A DNA stretch of 64,000 nt from Bradyrhizobium sp. CSA207 (GTDB lineage Bacteria > Pseudomonadota > Alphaproteobacteria > Rhizobiales > Xanthobacteraceae), in the NCBI RefSeq assembly GCF_029051685.1, contig NZ_JAACFT010000002.1, positions 186,001 to 250,000 of the forward strand, given 5' to 3'. Within the stretch, counting starts at the first letter, position 1. Every line of letters begins with the position of its first letter. This document shows positions 63,203 to 64,000 of this stretch, in pieces. Under the pieces are notes generated by a model. The model did not search any database. It was not told where the DNA came from and saw only the letters and a program-made list of their open reading frames with translations. The translations under genes were made by a program, and so were the position numbers.

Positions 63203-64000
63203 GTCGTTCAGCTTTCTTGTTCTTGTTTAGTGATTATGACCGCCCCGTGCGCCGTAGCTGCACGCGGCCCGCCGTCGCCGGCAGGATGGTCAGGTTACTC
63301 TGCATGATCAGTGCTGTTTCTCCGTCTCATGAGTCTGCAATCGGTTCGTACCGGGAGCGTGCTGGATTCCTTCAGTATCGCGCATACGCTGCCGCATTTT
63401 TTCCGTTCCGTTCATCGCTTACCTCTTTCAGGTTTGCCGCCGACATTGCCCGTGGGGTTGTACAAAACGGCCGTTGTGCCGGGATGCGCCCGGCTCGCTC
63501 TGATGACGTGCATCAGGTCTTGTTCTTCTTCTTCAAATGGTCGTGGCCCGGAGGCCGGTGGTGTCCCGCTTCCCCGGCCCAACGGCCCGGCGGTGTGTTA
63601 CCGGAACAGCCCCGTTCAAGACTGTTCGACCCCCTCTGGCACTCGTCAGCACTCATTCCTGACAGGGTCCTGACACCCCCGCAGAAAGAGCTGGTTGTGG
63701 CTGATTTCCGCGTTCTTAGCCGCGGGCGCCGAGCTTGCGAGGCGCCGCCGTCACTACCGAGCAAGAATGGGTAGTGACGGCGGCGTTAGCCGCTGTTGCC
63801 GGTTTGCCGGCATCGGGGAGGGTGCTCCCCAAACCCTTCCTATGGCCGCTTAGGGCTTCGCCTTCCAGCGGCCAGCAGAGAGCTTGCGCCGCTCTCCGCA
63901 CCTCACGCGCCCGGGCGATTCCCGGCACCCCATGCCGGCCTCCCGACGAATCGGCCGCCGCTTCGCAGTGAGTCGTCCGTGCGCAACCGGATTCTTTTTT
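63203..64000. other. Apparently non-coding stretch at the right edge
   Basis: Nearly 800 bp with no credible gene: frames in it are rich in Arg, Ser and Pro or are shadows. It contains a direct repeat TCCTGACA (63656 and 63667), several GC hairpins and the long stem at 63743-63785. It lies upstream of a tyrosine recombinase in a plasmid-like setting and could hold a transfer origin or regulatory RNA; neither is proven. A gene that starts beyond 64000 may be controlled from here. Confidence 0.5.
63743..63785. repeat. Perfect 16-bp inverted repeat with 11-nt loop
   Basis: CGCCGCCGTCACTACC (63743-63758) and GGTAGTGACGGCGGCG (63770-63785) are fully complementary, with GAGCAAGAATG between them. 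No T-run follows the stem on either strand, so it is not a classical terminator. Such a structure in a plasmid backbone might be a transfer origin hairpin, a single-strand origin or a recombinase site. Confidence 0.75.

Noticed and set aside
63217..63774. A 185-residue plus-strand frame and an 83-residue minus-strand frame at the right edge
   Set aside because: Both have biased composition, no domain, no ribosome site, and cross a perfect inverted repeat.

Overview
The window is a high-GC chromosomal segment from an alphaproteobacterium, most likely Bradyrhizobium or a close relative. The evidence is the gene content (many acyl-CoA, amidase and amidohydrolase enzymes and dipeptide-type and LivK-type binding proteins), an mbfA iron exporter gene preceded by an Irr-type iron control element, and the abundance of long palindromic intergenic repeats. 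The left edge cuts an acyl-CoA ligase gene. The right edge lies inside a plasmid-like integrated element.

1-17.5 kb: an acyl-CoA ligase (partial) and a LivK-type binding protein are followed by a surface-protein locus. This holds a LprI-like periplasmic protein and a LapG-like cysteine protease on the minus strand. Divergent from them is a 3442-residue protein with FecR-like, VCBS, beta-helix, C-type lectin-like and RTX-type parts. A CHASE2 adenylate/guanylate cyclase follows it. A type I secretion ABC/HlyD pair lies further on at 28-31 kb and could export the giant protein, although the sequence does not prove this.

17.6-27.5 kb: two divergent, paralogous dipeptide-type binding proteins, then permeases, two ATPases and an AtzG-like/AtzE-like amidase pair. 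Several starts overlap the preceding stop by 4 nt. The layout suggests uptake and hydrolysis of an amide-type compound.

31-57 kb: mostly catabolic and housekeeping genes. They include AMP nucleosidase, a CinA-like protein, two amidohydrolases coupled to a Rieske protein, a LysR regulator, a DUF1127 protein, a GNAT acetyltransferase, beta-oxidation-like enzymes, a zinc alcohol dehydrogenase, an amidase, mbfA, an epoxide-hydrolase-like protein, two paralogous MBL-fold hydrolases, GST, an FAH-family protein, three SDRs, CvpA and a coniferyl-aldehyde-type dehydrogenase. Gaps between genes are packed with at least nine families of palindromic repeats, one nested inside another.

57-64 kb: an initiator tRNA gene is abutted by a serine recombinase whose last codons are read antisense through the tRNA. 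Behind it lies a compact replicon backbone: six phased iterons, a replication initiator with a DnaA-domain-I-like N-terminus, a parA/ribbon-helix-helix pair with repeated short sites, a hypothetical gene and a tyrosine recombinase. An apparently non-coding 0.8 kb with a perfect 16-bp stem ends the window. This looks like an integrated plasmid or integrative element whose far end is not visible.
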